Shown: piece by piece, positions 1 through 11,452 of the stretch
Position numbering within the stretch: position 1 is the stretch's first letter
Layout: every line of letters begins with the position of its first letter
Source of the DNA: Sapria himalayana
Taxonomy: Eukaryota > Streptophyta > Magnoliopsida > Malpighiales > Rafflesiaceae
Length of the DNA stretch: 64,000 nt
Assembly (NCBI GenBank): GCA_029783825.1
Contig: JAREIK010003421.1
Span: forward strand, 942,358 to 1,006,357
Direction: 5' to 3'
Notes under the pieces: model-generated
What the model was told of the DNA's origin: nothing
Database searches by the model: none
What the model saw: only the letters and a program-made list of their open reading frames with translations
Made by a program: the position numbers and the translations under genes

Positions 1-270
1 GCACCCGTGCCTCCTGAACGGCCTCGAGAACAGATCTCGAGTCCTCGAACGAAGACCATGACCTCCTGCCATCACTGCGCTTGCAGGTTAATTTCAGCGG
101 TCGCTCGGCAATAGACACGCCCTAGTTTCCAATGCGATTCTAGTAGATCATACTTCATAGCAATTCGGGCCAGCGATCCACGAATGCAAAACACCAAACC
201 CAAATTTCTTTCAATATTGTCTTGTTGAGGCCCTTTGAAATTAAGGTCCATTAGACCATTACCCATAAAA
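1..270. other. GC-richer CpG-bearing segment, unassigned
   Basis: The first 120 bases are visibly richer in G+C and CpG than almost all the rest of the window, so this DNA is either younger or less methylated than its surroundings. A 64-codon open frame runs on the minus strand from 266 to 72, but I recognise no domain in it. A perfect inverted repeat, CTCGAGA-ACAGA-TCTCGAG, lies at 23-41. The segment may be the edge of a feature starting before the window. Confidence 0.4.
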
Positions 271-1309
271 TTTCAGGAAAAAAATATATTCAAATTGTTC
301 CTTCATGCTCACATATTTATAATTTAAAATTCTAAAATGGATATTAATAGAGAATTATTCAATGTGAAAGATATATTTATAAATGTTGGGTTTCAAAAAA
401 AGTCCGAATATTACAAGACGTGATTTTGGAAGTTTTTTCTCATACATAATTTTCATTAATTAATTATATTGTAATTTAAATCTTTTAAAAATATACTTTT
501 GAACCATTATAAAATATAGCGGAATCAACACAATATAATTTTATTTCCCAAAATATATGTTTTGTTACTTTTGAAAATTAAAATTCAGTTTAAATTAAAC
601 TTCAATTTTTCAATTATGATGAAATTTTAATTTTAGGCAAAATTAATTTTCGAATTGTCTTTTACAATTTTTAAAATCCGATTATATAAAAATCAATTCT
701 ATCCAAAGTATATATTTCTTATCTAAAAATCTATGTATATTAATTCTCAAAATAATTATCCTAATTATTTTGAGAAAAAATCTCTAAATACCCAAATGCT
801 ATTTTGGCAACACTTGAGAAAGTACATAAATAAAATCTAATACAGCCACAGTTCACAATTTAAGAAATAATAATAAATTTTAGCATAAAACATATGCTAA
901 TATCTAGAGAATTTCAATTATAATTCCGAGCAGAATGAGATTAGTACTCACTTTTTGTTGAAATTTTGACCACTCGAGTACAACACATTCACAACTTGCC
1001 CACAACACACCCCCACATGAATCACTACATGATCCATTGCCTAGTCCTTACGTATGTTCCAAGCACAGACACCACATGTTTACTATGTAGAGAAAAATAA
1101 TATAACAAAATAAAACAAATATTAGTTCAAAAAAATTTTCTTTTGAAGTAGTGTGCTTTTTCAAACATGAAGAACATATGCCTCCCTAACAAATCCTTCT
1201 TTTGTGCATCACTTTCCTCATAAATTTGAGATAAATTTGAGTTGTTGTTTTAGTCATAAATTTTTTATTATGAGCTCCATCATATGATGAGATACACAAT
1301 TAACGTGAC
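271..1309. other. AT-rich spacer, nothing recognised
   Basis: Very AT-rich DNA without a long open frame, repeat array or terminal structure that I can name. It precedes the gag remnant in the plus direction, so part of it may be decayed retrotransposon LTR or leader, but no LTR copy elsewhere in the window aligns with it by eye. Confidence 0.4.
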
Positions 1310-2240
1310 ATTGGATAACTTTATCATTGAACAAGCTACCTGAGGAAATATATTTTTTATTTGAAGAGGTAGCAAATAATAACTATCTAATTCCAAATGA
1401 TCGAGCATTCAGAAGGAAGAAAACTATAAACCGAAGTTGGATAGATTAGCCACCATAAAAGTAAAAATGATTTTTTTTTCAAAAAAATTGATTTTAGAAT
1501 TAATAAGAAAATTAGTATGCAAGAAGTTTCTACTATGCAAAAACATGAAGAGATTGTGTTCAACATGATGTATAAACTAGAGGAAGATAATATTCGGAAA
1601 AGTAAAAGGTATATTTTCCAACCCAATAATAATGCCCTCACTCATTATCAACCAAATTTGAGAAACCAATAAGACATTCATATGGAAGCTTTGTGAATGT
1701 ACAACATAACTTGGGTGAATACAAAAAAGGCATTCATATGGAAACCAATAATTCTATGGATTATGCAAGGAGTATCAAGCTCAAACTATATTCATTTGAA
1801 GGGAATAAAAAAACATCATATAAAGATAACGTCATGACCTTATTCACAAAGATAAAGAGAAAAAATATTCTTTAGCATACTCATGTAGAATGTATTGAAA
1901 CAATGATAGATCACATGAACATGACAATCAAGATTATTGAGAATTAACTTGAACAACTAGCAATCTTAATGAAAGTGAAGAATAGGAATGGATTACCCAA
2001 CGATATTGAGGAATATCCAAGGAAGTGTATGTGCATAACATTGAGAAGTTACAAAGAATTAGTGGAGCAACAATTTAAAAAGACAATCGAAATGGAAGCT
2101 ATTATAGAAGGGAAAACTATAACTTAAGAAGTCGTGACTTTCTATGAAGTCATGACTACATCAATCAATGAAGTAGGAAATACCATAGCATCTTCTAGTG
2201 TTGTAATGTGCACGGTGACTATTTGTAAAAATCGGAATCC
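1310..2240 (+). pseudogene. Ty3/gypsy (Athila/Tat-like) gag remnant
   Basis: C-terminal part of a capsid (gag) polyprotein of an Athila/Tat-like LTR retrotransposon, broken by stops and frameshifts. In order: PEEIYFLFEEVANNNYLIPN (1339-1398), matching the end of the capsid domain; YNITWVNTKKAFIW (about 1700-1742), the Tyr-Asn...Trp-x-Asn...Phe-x-Trp gag motif; and LPNDIEEYPRK followed by ITLRSYKELVE (about 1990-2068), the linker that in this family leads into protease. After it, EVVTFYEVMTT and SSVVMCTVT are V-x-T repeats like those of the larger gypsy family downstream, so this is probably a diverged member of it. The protease itself is not visible. The family call is firm; the membership is inferred. 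Confidence 0.8.
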
Positions 2241-3300
2241 ATTCCATGGTTGTGTTTTTCACAAAACATTGGATTTTATCTCATGAGAGGTGTGTCCATG
2301 AACCTCATGAAACATGGGATAATTCTCATGTTTCCATGAAATATTTTGTATGAGCAGTGTGTGTGCATTGTGTGTGTCTTCGATGTGTGCATGAAGAGTG
2401 AATGCACTTGAACTTATTGTGTGCATATTTATGAGTTTCGGAATTGTGTGCGTGAAAAATAAAGAAAGTACGAATACTTGGATTCCCATTTTTGTGCATG
2501 CTTGTGTTAAGAAAAATGATAATTATTCCCATTTTTGCTTAGCACAGTACTCTAGGGCCATGTATTACTCTTTTAAACATTTTGTTAAATATTACAGGAC
2601 TTATTCTAAGTTTCTATATTATTTAAGAGTAATTTACTCTCTTTTTCTAATTAATGATTGCTGAATTCATGAGATGTTTGTGTCAAGTCCTTGTGGAGTT
2701 CATGTAGTATTCTGATAAATATTATGATCATACTATGCACATGCAGTGCTTGTGCTATGTTCATGTTATGCTTGTACTATGTTCATTCTATTCTTATATC
2801 GTGCTCATTAATCTGATAATAGTTCTCAAATTTCTTCTAAAATACTCGTGCTATGTCCAGAATTGAAACACAATTCTATAGGTGTTTTAAAATAATTTTA
2901 TATTTTGTTTGATATATAATAATTTAGATATTGAGACTTTGTATGTGTATAAATTATCTGCTAAATTTGGGGGCAGAATATTTATTGTAATTGTGTGATA
3001 TTTGTGGTATTTTATTTTTATAATTTCTAGCATAAGCAGAGAAGTTAATTATATATATTTTTGATAGGTTGAAATATATTTATTTATGTAGTTTGATAAC
3101 AATTTTTATAACTCGAAATGTTGTTTTTCAACTATACATTTTGAATATAATTTTCTCACAAAATTAAATAGTTTTAAGAAGATTAGAAACACCAAATCAA
3201 CCTAACAATTAGACCAATAATTTGTTTAATGACTATTCTTGATTTTTGGACCACATACAAAAATTATGTATGTGGTCCCAATATATATAGATCATTTAAG
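2241..3300. other. AT-rich spacer after gag remnant
   Basis: No coding homology seen. It holds a GT-rich patch (2345-2470), a 22-bp tandem repeat (2725-2812) and the purine run AAATTTGGGGGCAG near 2965-2978, which resembles the polypurine tract that precedes the 3' LTR of Athila-like elements. If so, the gag remnant's element may have ended here with most of pol lost, but no LTR after it is confirmed. Confidence 0.35.
2725..2812. repeat. 22-bp tandem repeat, four units
   Basis: Four consecutive 22-bp units begin at 2725, 2747, 2769 and 2791 without gaps. The middle two are closest (TGCTTGTGCTATGTTCATGT against TGCTTGTACTATGTTCATTC over their first 20 bases); the outer two are diverged. The copy shared by all is roughly TG-CTTGTACTATG-TCAT. 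No function is evident. Confidence 0.6.
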
Positions 3301-3310
3301 CATGTAAACT

Positions 3311-3465
3311 TAGGTGCCGTTTATTTTTTTTATTGAATGCTGAATATAACTTTTTTTTAATTTAATGCTAAATAATATTTAATAGCATTAAGAATTAAGT
3401 CGTTTGTTTTTTTTAATATTTTATTTCAATTAAGTATTAAGTTGTTTGTTTTTTACATAATAAAA
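3311..3465. repeat. Candidate PIF/Harbinger terminus with subterminal repeats
   Basis: TTA followed by GGTGCCGTTTATTTTTTTTA starts here, and related phrases recur inward as AAGTCGTTTGTTTTTT (about 3399) and AAGTTGTTTGTTTTTT (about 3439). A three-base TTA next to a GG-starting, T-rich terminus is typical of PIF/Harbinger transposons, and the transposase on the minus strand ends about 450 bp further in. I could not find the matching inverted end beyond 6 kb, so the right boundary is missing or too decayed. Confidence 0.5.
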
Positions 3466-3899
3466 ATTAACATCTTAACTACTTGAATATATTATGAAAA
3501 TTTAAGTACATTTTTTAAAATATCTAAAGACATCATGTTTGATGTCAATATTTAATATCTCATTTCATATCATGATAAAAGCTAAAATCAAAAACTTGAA
3601 TTAAATTTTAAATATAATAATTCAAATACATATTCATAAATATCTAAAAAAACACGAAAATTTAAGCAAAAATTTTTAAATATCTAAAGGCATCATACTT
3701 GATACTAAAATTTAACATTGCATTTCACACCATAATAGAAGCTAAAACAACAAATGTTTAATGCTAGTATTTGATATCTCTTTTTAAAAAATGATAAAAG
3801 TTAAAATGACAAGCTAATTGAATACTCGAACAAGTTCATTTGCAATATGGTCTTGAAATTGTAGAATGAACTTTGGATCTACTGCTCTAAAAAAGTTTT

Positions 3900-5190
3900 T
3901 TGTAGTTAAGTCATAATTTTAGTTGTCGCTTTCACTTTCCAATTCCTCTTCAGTGTCATATTTAGAAAATAATTTATCAACAATTGATACTTGTCGAAGA
4001 AAATTGTGAAAATAAAAACCTGACAATTTTTATTTGAGTAGCAAGTGAATAGGGTGTCATTCTCTTTAGTATTGGAAAACATGCCTTAACAACACCAAAA
4101 GCATGTCTAATGACGTTTCATAATCATGAATGACATAAGATGAAGATCTCCTCTCTTTCTACAGCTTTACCACCACTATGAAAATCAATCAATCAATAAT
4201 GAACATTATGATATGTTACCATAAAACCTCTAGCATGTGTATATGATGCATCCACTAAATAATATTTTTCTAAAAAAAAGAATTTAATATATGATCATCT
4301 TATTAAATAAAATAACAATAAATAAAATAAACGAAGAATATTTACCTGATGAGGGCATGGAAAAATTATGTTGTGGGTTACGAATAGTTTCCATCAGACT
4401 CTTGAATCATGATTTGTTTCTTCCAATCCAACAACTTCATATACTTAAAATTCATATCAAGATCACAAATTGCTATAATATTTTGAAAACATTCTCCTTT
4501 TTTATGACCTTGATATGATACTTGTTGTTTAATAGGAATGCATGCATGTATATGAGTTCCATCAATTGCACCAATAGCACCTTACAAAAAAAATAAATTT
4601 TAAAAATATAGATGTTTATTTTTATATAAGAATAATAAAAATATGATGAAAATGATAACTCATAAGATATTATAGTTTAAAAATATATCTTAACCAATGA
4701 AAAGAGATACCATTTGAATTATCATTAAATGATAGAGTAATCATCTCCCTTGAGAAGCTAACCATGGCCACTAAAACCTCATGAAAGTATTTATGAATTG
4801 GTTGGCCTAAGTGTTGAAATCTATTCTTTAATAATCAGTTTCAAATATTTTTATTTATAGTCATTAAGAATATGCCCATTTTTCCTGGAACACTCAAATG
4901 TTTACTAACAACAATCCATATTTTTTCTTAAAACATTTGACATAGAAATATAAATTCATGCATTTCCATTCACATTAGTTCATAACATATACTATATGGG
5001 CCATGTAAAACTTCTCGAATGAAGTAAACTTGTAAACAATGATGTAGAAACTCATTATTTATCAATGGACGAGTCTCTTAATAACTAGAGTAATAAAGCA
5101 GCCAATCTTTTTTTAAAACTCTTGTCACTTTTGACTTTATATCTTCATCTTCACTTGATGATGAACTTGAACTATTTGATTGATGTGAAT
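3900..5190 (-). pseudogene. PIF/Harbinger transposase (DDE_Tnp_4 type), three exons, inactive
   Basis: Transposase that cuts and reinserts a PIF/Harbinger DNA transposon in the nucleus. Read on the minus strand: exon 1 (about 5190-4711) holds the N-terminal helical region, with LHGPYSICYELM and NRFQHLGQPIHKYFHEV; exon 2 (4580-4346) holds GAIDGTHIHACIPI with the first catalytic Asp, then KKGECFQNIIAICDLDMNF; exon 3 (4269 to about 3930) holds YYLVDASYTHARGF and NVIRHAFGVVKACFPILKRM. Two introns fit GT...AG: 4710-4581 (130 bp) and 4345-4270 (76 bp). The second catalytic Asp (HDSRV) is still encoded near 4400 but out of frame, and the catalytic Glu of the family motif Glu-Arg-Thr-Phe-Gly is Arg here (IRHAFG). 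Stops also occur. It lies downstream of its ORF1 partner in the same orientation. Confidence 0.9.
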
Positions 5191-5479
5191 GAGTCTCTAT
5201 AAGTGCATGTATTAAAAAAACCATAATCTTTATAGAATAATAACATAATAAAATTGTTATAACAATGTATTAGGAACAGTATCATTTCATTATGGTGGCA
5301 TCACATCATACTCATTTCAAATATATATACAAATATTAAATGGATCTTTTTTACTAAAATGCATAGAATGAGTTTTACAATTAAAAATATTAAAATGCAA
5401 AAAGTATCCAAAATAAGTTAATCAAAATACCATGTTACAATCATCCATGCAAAATATAGTATATGTATTCCACAAATCC

Positions 5480-5960
5480 AAAAAGTATATTTAATGTCAT
5501 TTTTTCAAACTTTGAAGCCATCCCATTCACTCTGTCACTTTATATTTCCACCCACACCACTCAATACTCATTCTTCTTCCAAAATGTATTGATTGCAACA
5601 TAATACAATGGATCATCATAAGTTATGCCTTTCTTCAAAATTTGCATACATTCTTTTACTGAGGGACCATCAAAATTCTCTAATGCATTCATTATTTGAC
5701 TCATTTCTTATTGGGTTTGCTTTCTTTTTTCTTTATTATGTTTTTTATTAGAACATTATACTTCTTCACTAGTATTTCTTAGCAAATTCTTATATATCTC
5801 TAATCTAATTGGAGTTTCACAAGGCATATATGTAAAATGTATTGATGATTCCTTAGGCCCTGAAGCTATCTCTCTTCTAGAACTCCAATGTTTAGGTTTA
5901 GTAGCTAATACTGCTCCAAATAATATCACTAATTCCTCCAAGTTTGGTAACGATCTATTA
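5480..5960 (-). pseudogene. Harbinger ORF1, Myb/SANT-like protein
   Basis: Remnant of the second protein of PIF/Harbinger elements, a Myb/trihelix-like DNA-binding protein that assists the transposase. The minus strand encodes LEELVILFGAVLATKPKHW (from about 5945), a linker, then ALENFDGPSVKECMQILK and TYDDPLYYVAINTFWKK (about 5690-5570), which resemble the middle and C-terminal parts of plant L10-interacting-MYB-type proteins. The N-terminal Myb helices are not seen. A stop near 5757 separates the two blocks. The position upstream of the transposase on the same strand supports the assignment; the Myb label rests on resemblance of the C-terminal half only. Confidence 0.65.
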
Positions 5961-7780
5961 CGGAATTATTTAACATTTGGTTATTATTATTCAACAAGAT
6001 AAAAAAAGACAAATTAGTCATGCATGTATATATAAGATACTCATTTTAAAGATTTACTTAACTTTATAAGAAAACTACTTGCAAATATTCAACCCATTTC
6101 TCATCTGGCTAATTAAAAGTTTTGGTTATAGAGTTGTAACTATGTATGTTGGGAAATTTCACTTCTACGACTGTGATTTTAGAGATTTAGAAGAAGAGAA
6201 CAACAAAGAACAACAAATGATATATATATATATATCCACAACCACAATCCAACAAAATCACGACAGAATTAAAAAAACACAGAAGAAACACTCGAAATAA
6301 AGTGGTTCACTAGTCGTTCAACATGACTAGCTACATCCACCAGAAAAATACTTATATATTTATAGATTATAACCAAACTGAAGGTCCAGGATATCTTACT
6401 CTTATAGCATGTGTGTATAAGCAGTCATGATGAAAATCACACAGGGGGGGAAAAAACTAAGATGAACTGTTCCACGCCAAAAATTACAACAACCCAAAAA
6501 ATATAAATAAAATCAATTTATATTAATGACAGAGCGGGTCGGATCACTCGGACAGGTCGGGTTCTGCTCCAAAATTTCTATAGCCCAATGATCGGACAGT
6601 TGGATCTCCATTATTGTGTTATTGCTACATTCCCAGCTTGTTAATATTTTCTTTCCCACACTTATATCAAAATATTAAAACAGAAACATATTCAGTTATA
6701 TAAAACAAATATCAAAACAAATTATATACAATATGTCCAATCACATTCAACATTTTACTCCAAGTTAGATATTATCTTTTCATGTAATCCCACTCATTCT
6801 TAAGTTGTTTCGATGTGTAGTTTTTCCATGTAACTTCTACAATTCTCCACCAATTTGAGATCAAACACTAGACTTTAAACTTCTACCTGCTCTAAAGTCT
6901 TTATTTATTTTTTGAAGACAAAGATCAATAAAGTGGTTTCTTTGAGTGGAGTTAGTCCAATTATTCCTACTAGTTTCAATATTTTGATTTAATATTATAT
7001 AGAAAACTAGCACACATCAATATATATTTAGGAGTTGTTTGGTTATCATACCAAGTATAGAAAAAGAAAAAGATGGTAAATATATAAAGACATAAAGGTA
7101 AGCTTTGGTGGAAATCCATTATTTTTTTTGCAGGATCTTAACCAAAAGTATGGGACCAAATGTAAGCTTATATTTAAATCCACGTTTGTACTTAACTTGT
7201 GTTTGGTACAATCCAATATATATGAAAGATGGCAATACTGCATTCAATTTAAGAATTTTCTATCCTACCTAAAAAATATTAGATAAACAAGTATAAACAT
7301 TGCTGAAGAGTGAATCCTCCCGATGTTTTGCATACTTTCTTCCTTTAGGATTCTTATTGACAAGTCTTCGGTGGCGTGGCTCTAAATAACTTTACAACCA
7401 AAGAGTAAGAAATCAAGAAATCTAAGCTTCTAGAATTCTATAGACATAAAAAAAAGGAGAAGAAAATTAACTTGAGAAATTTGAACATTGGAGGTAGCCA
7501 TGGTACCCAAGGACAAGTGAGTAGGGGGATGAATGACATGGTTGGGGTAGCTCCATTATGTTTCAGTCAATAAAATGGAGTGGAGAAGAGGGAGATTTTC
7601 CGATCGAGAAGGGAGGGAGAAGAGTAGAGAAGAGGGAGATCCAAAAGAGGGGAGAGAGCGGATTGATCGTGGTGACTTTTTCTAAATGGAAAAAGCCATA
7701 TTCATGGTTTTTTGGTTTAAGTAAATTTTTTTTTAAAAAAAAATCAGTGATTATGACCTAGATCCAAAATTTTAACTCAA
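5961..7780. other. Unassigned spacer with purine-rich tract
   Basis: No coding homology seen. Points of note: a CpG-bearing patch at 6528-6600; a possible transposon start TTAGGAGTTGTTTGGTTATC at 7028-7047, of the sort seen in Tourist/Harbinger or hAT MITEs, without a convincing inverted partner; and a strongly purine-rich, CpG-bearing tract at about 7572-7665 (GAGAAGAGGGAGA repeats). A 67-codon frame crosses the purine tract but looks like composition rather than a gene. Confidence 0.35.
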
Positions 7781-7789
7781 AAAATTCAC

Positions 7790-10700
7790 ATATGGAGTTA
7801 TATTCAATGTCTTCTTCAAATACTTTTAGTACAAGTCTTAGTTCTGGCTCAATTCCATTTCTTGAGAGAGAAAAACTATGACTTCTTAGAGAATAAATTG
7901 AAAATACTATTTTATCTCACAATTTGTTTAGGAGTTGGTCTTATATGAGTTTACTAAACCACTAAACTCTTTATGTCTAGAAGATGCAGAAAAAATTTGG
8001 CAAAAGAATTGAAGAAGATAGATACTAAAGGCCTGCTATTTATCCAACAAGGTGTAAGAAATAATATCTTTTTCAAAATTATAGGTTCAATTAAAGCAAA
8101 AGAGATATGGTATATGATAAAAAAAAGTGTCCCATGGAGATAAAAAATACATCAGAAGAAACCTCGAAAACTTGAAGATGAATGTATCCAAAGCACTCAG
8201 TGATTTCTCTACAAAGCTTATTAAAATTATCAACCAAATGAAGATTCATGGTGAAGAGATTGTAGAAAAGAGATTGATGGAAAATTTACTTATCAGTCTC
8301 ATTGAAGTATGACCTAATAGTAGTTGTAATAGAATAAATAAAGGACTTGTCTCAATTCGATATACATGAGCTTTTTAGCTCACCGAAGTTCTCTAAACAA
8401 AGACTTAAAGGCATTCAAAAAGCTATTTTGGAGCTTCCTTCCAATCCGAACCTCGCATAAATCCAATTATTATGTAGACTTGAGAAGATATCAAGCAAGA
8501 TAATTGGAGGTCCTTTAAAAACTATAAATCATGAAGACAGAGTGGAAGACAAAGAAGAAAAACTACTGAAAGTAAAACTTCTTTTGCTATAGATTGGTTA
8601 TTCTTCTTAAACTTTCAATATTTACATAAAGAATAATCACTTCAAAAATAATATCTGGTACAAGTCAAAACAATAATGCTTTAACGTAAAAAATTTAGGC
8701 ATCTATCAAAATACCATAAATATGTAACTCTTCAACAAGCTAGCTATGTAGAAAAAATTCCTAGTTAAGAAATCTTTTTTGTGTCTTATCCAATTCTAAC
8801 CAATAGGATTCTAATGTGTAGTTTATGGATAGTAGGTACACAAATCATATGACTAGAATCAAGTCTGTATTTGTGGACTTACAATACTTTGTAAGTTTTC
8901 AAGTAAAGATGAGAAATGGAGAGCATGTAGATGTCTATGGTAAAGGAAAAGTCAAAGTGCATACACCTACTAGAGAAAAACATATTAATGAAGTACTACT
9001 CATTCCAAAACTAGATCAAACCCTATTTTATGTAGGCTGACTTATCCACAATAGTTATAAATTGATGAGAACAAATATTTTTATATGATAAGAAATCTAG
9101 AAGTATTCTATAAAATGTAGAGATGTCCAAAAATAAATGCATTCCTCTTAATCTCAACTTTGAAATGCATTATGCATTGAAAAAATAAGAAGTAAAGAAG
9201 TTCAATATGTGGCATAGAAGTTTGGGTCACCAAAACTATGGATGCATGAAGATTCTTACTCACAACATGGAAAAACAACCTAGGCAATCCTTGACATGAT
9301 TCACAGACATTTCTGGACTAACATTTTCATCCATCAAGTAACAACTATTTCATATAGTTTATAGATGATCACTCAAGAATTATGTGGGTCTATTTCTTAC
9401 AATACCAGTCCAAACCTTTCTATGTGCTTAAGAAGTTTTAGAACCAAGTTGAAAGACAATTAGGAAGAATGACTAAAGTACTTAGAAGTGATAGAGAAAA
9501 ATAGTTCATTTCAAAGCCTTTCACCATTTTATTGCGAAGATACAAATATTTAAAGACAATTCATATCTCACAATACTCCTCGACATAATGATGATGTAGA
9601 AAGAATAAAAAGCCCAACTTTAGTAATAAAGAATCTTACTCCAATTGAACCTTGGAAAAAAGTTTGTTGTTCATCAATCGAAGATATTTAGAAGCTTGTG
9701 TTACTCTAAAATACCCAAGCAATAAAGAAAGAAACTTGATGAGATGAAAAAAAATACATTCTAATAAAATAAAATCTCAAATCCAAAGGGTACAGATTCT
9801 ATATCCTTAATGATAACAAGTTTCAAGTTAGTAGAGATATAATATTTGATGAAGGATTAAGCTAGAAATGTGGTATTCAAATGTCAACATTTTTGCTAGT
9901 ACATTTAAATCAAATCCAAACTAAAGAAGAGGTACATTTCCCAATTTTTGAAGGTACATTAGTACCAAGGTCACTAACTCTGATTCCTAAAAAACATCTT
10001 TTTCTCTTTGAAATAACTTGCTTCTTCTCATTCTTTTCCTACCACTCTAGTCAAATTAAAAAATTTGATGAGATATATTAGATATACAACTTTACTACTA
10101 TAAAGCCTCAAAAGTTTTGAAAAAGTCATACAATACAATAATTGGGTAAGTGCAATGAAAAGAAAGATAGAAGTAGTTAATAGAAATGGAACATGGACAC
10201 TAGTTAAAAAACTAAAGAATAGACATATTGTAATAGTAAACAGGATATTCAAGATTAATAATTTATTTAATAGTAACAAACCCACATACAAAGCTCGATT
10301 GGTAGCTAAAAGCTACTCTCAACTAGTTGATTCATATTTTTATGAAACTTTTTAATCTAGTAGCCAGACTTAAGACTATGAGGCTAGTGTTTGCAAGTTC
10401 CATAAAAGAGATGGCCTTTATATCAATTAGATGTGAAATTTATATTTCAAAAAAGTGAAATTGAGGAGGAATTTCATGTCCAATAAGTCAATAACCTACT
10501 AGTTTTATAGTAAGTGGAAAAGAAAATTATGTATACAAACTTTATAAATCCTTGTATGGATTGATATAGGCATCTCATGCATAATATACACAAATAAGCA
10601 CATACATGCTGAATCAAGGGTTCATTAATAGTCTCAGTTAAATTACAATATACATTAAGAATAAATGTGCTTCTGAAATCTTGATTATGGCCTTATATAT

Positions 10701-11440
10701 GGATGATCTCAAATTTTCAGGTAATAACTTGGAATTGATCAACTTGTTTAAAATAGTTGTGATGGAGAAAGATGAAATGTCTAATATGGGACTTTCCCAT
10801 AAATTTTGGGATTGATATATTCCACAACAACAATATAGCACTCATCACCAAATCCATCTACATTTATATAGTTATATTAAAGTTTGTAATGAGTAATTGC
10901 AAGCTAGTCTCCAATCCATTAATCACAAATCAAAAGTTATAAGATAACATAGGGAAGTGAGTGAATGAGAGCATATATTAAAGTATAGTTGATACCCTTT
11001 TGTATATTATTACAACTAGACTAGAAATTATATATGCAGTGAATATTTTATCTCATTTTATATACTCTCCAAATCATTACCACTTCGGAACTACTAAAAG
11101 AATTTGAGATATCTTAAGGGTACTATAAACCGTGGGTTAAAATATTTTAAAATAATGAGTATATAGCTATATGGTCACTATGATAGTGATTTGAAGGTTT
11201 TCCAAAAGATTTTTGGAGTACGTATGGATATGTGTTCTTTATTGGGTTAGCAACTATATCTTAGGCCTCAAAGAAACAAAGCATTGTAGCCTTATCCACT
11301 ATTGAGGCATAATACATTTCTACCTCACTTCTGCTTCACAACCTCTATGGATGAGAAGAATCCTAAAAGTTTTAAAAGAAGAAAAAGCTAAAGCAACAAT
11401 TAATAATCTGTTGTGATAACAAGTCAATAATAACTACTTA
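7790..11440 (+). pseudogene. Ty1/copia retrotransposon polyprotein, nearly full order, inactive
   Basis: Degenerate gag-pol of a copia element that once reverse-transcribed and integrated itself. In order: gag (about 7860-8410), with LFIQQGVRNNIFFKIIG, AKEIWYMI and IINQMKIHGEEIVEKRLMEN; protease (8800-9060), with the active Asp-Ser-Gly now Asp-Ser-Arg before YTNHM; integrase (9200-9870), with MWHRSLGHQN and FIDDHSRIMWVYFLQYQ, then KVLRSD; reverse transcriptase (10085-10860), with NGTWTLVKKL, PTYKARLVAKSY and an intact YMDD box in ALYMDDLKFSGNN (10692-10730); and RNase H (10860-11440), with LEIIYAVNILSHF. Stops and frameshifts fall in every domain. A gypsy LTR begins 13 bp after the last recognisable codons, so the copia 3' LTR is lost or unrecognised. 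No 5' LTR or primer site was found. Confidence 0.9.
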
Positions 11441-11452
11441 TTTGGTATTTCA

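Noticed and set aside
72..266. 64-codon minus-strand frame as a gene exon
   Set aside because: No domain, splice site or homology recognised; kept only as a composition anomaly.
7029..7260. Complete MITE with TTAGGAGTTGTTTGGTT terminus
   Set aside because: I could not find a convincing inverted end or target duplication; noted only as a possible terminus.
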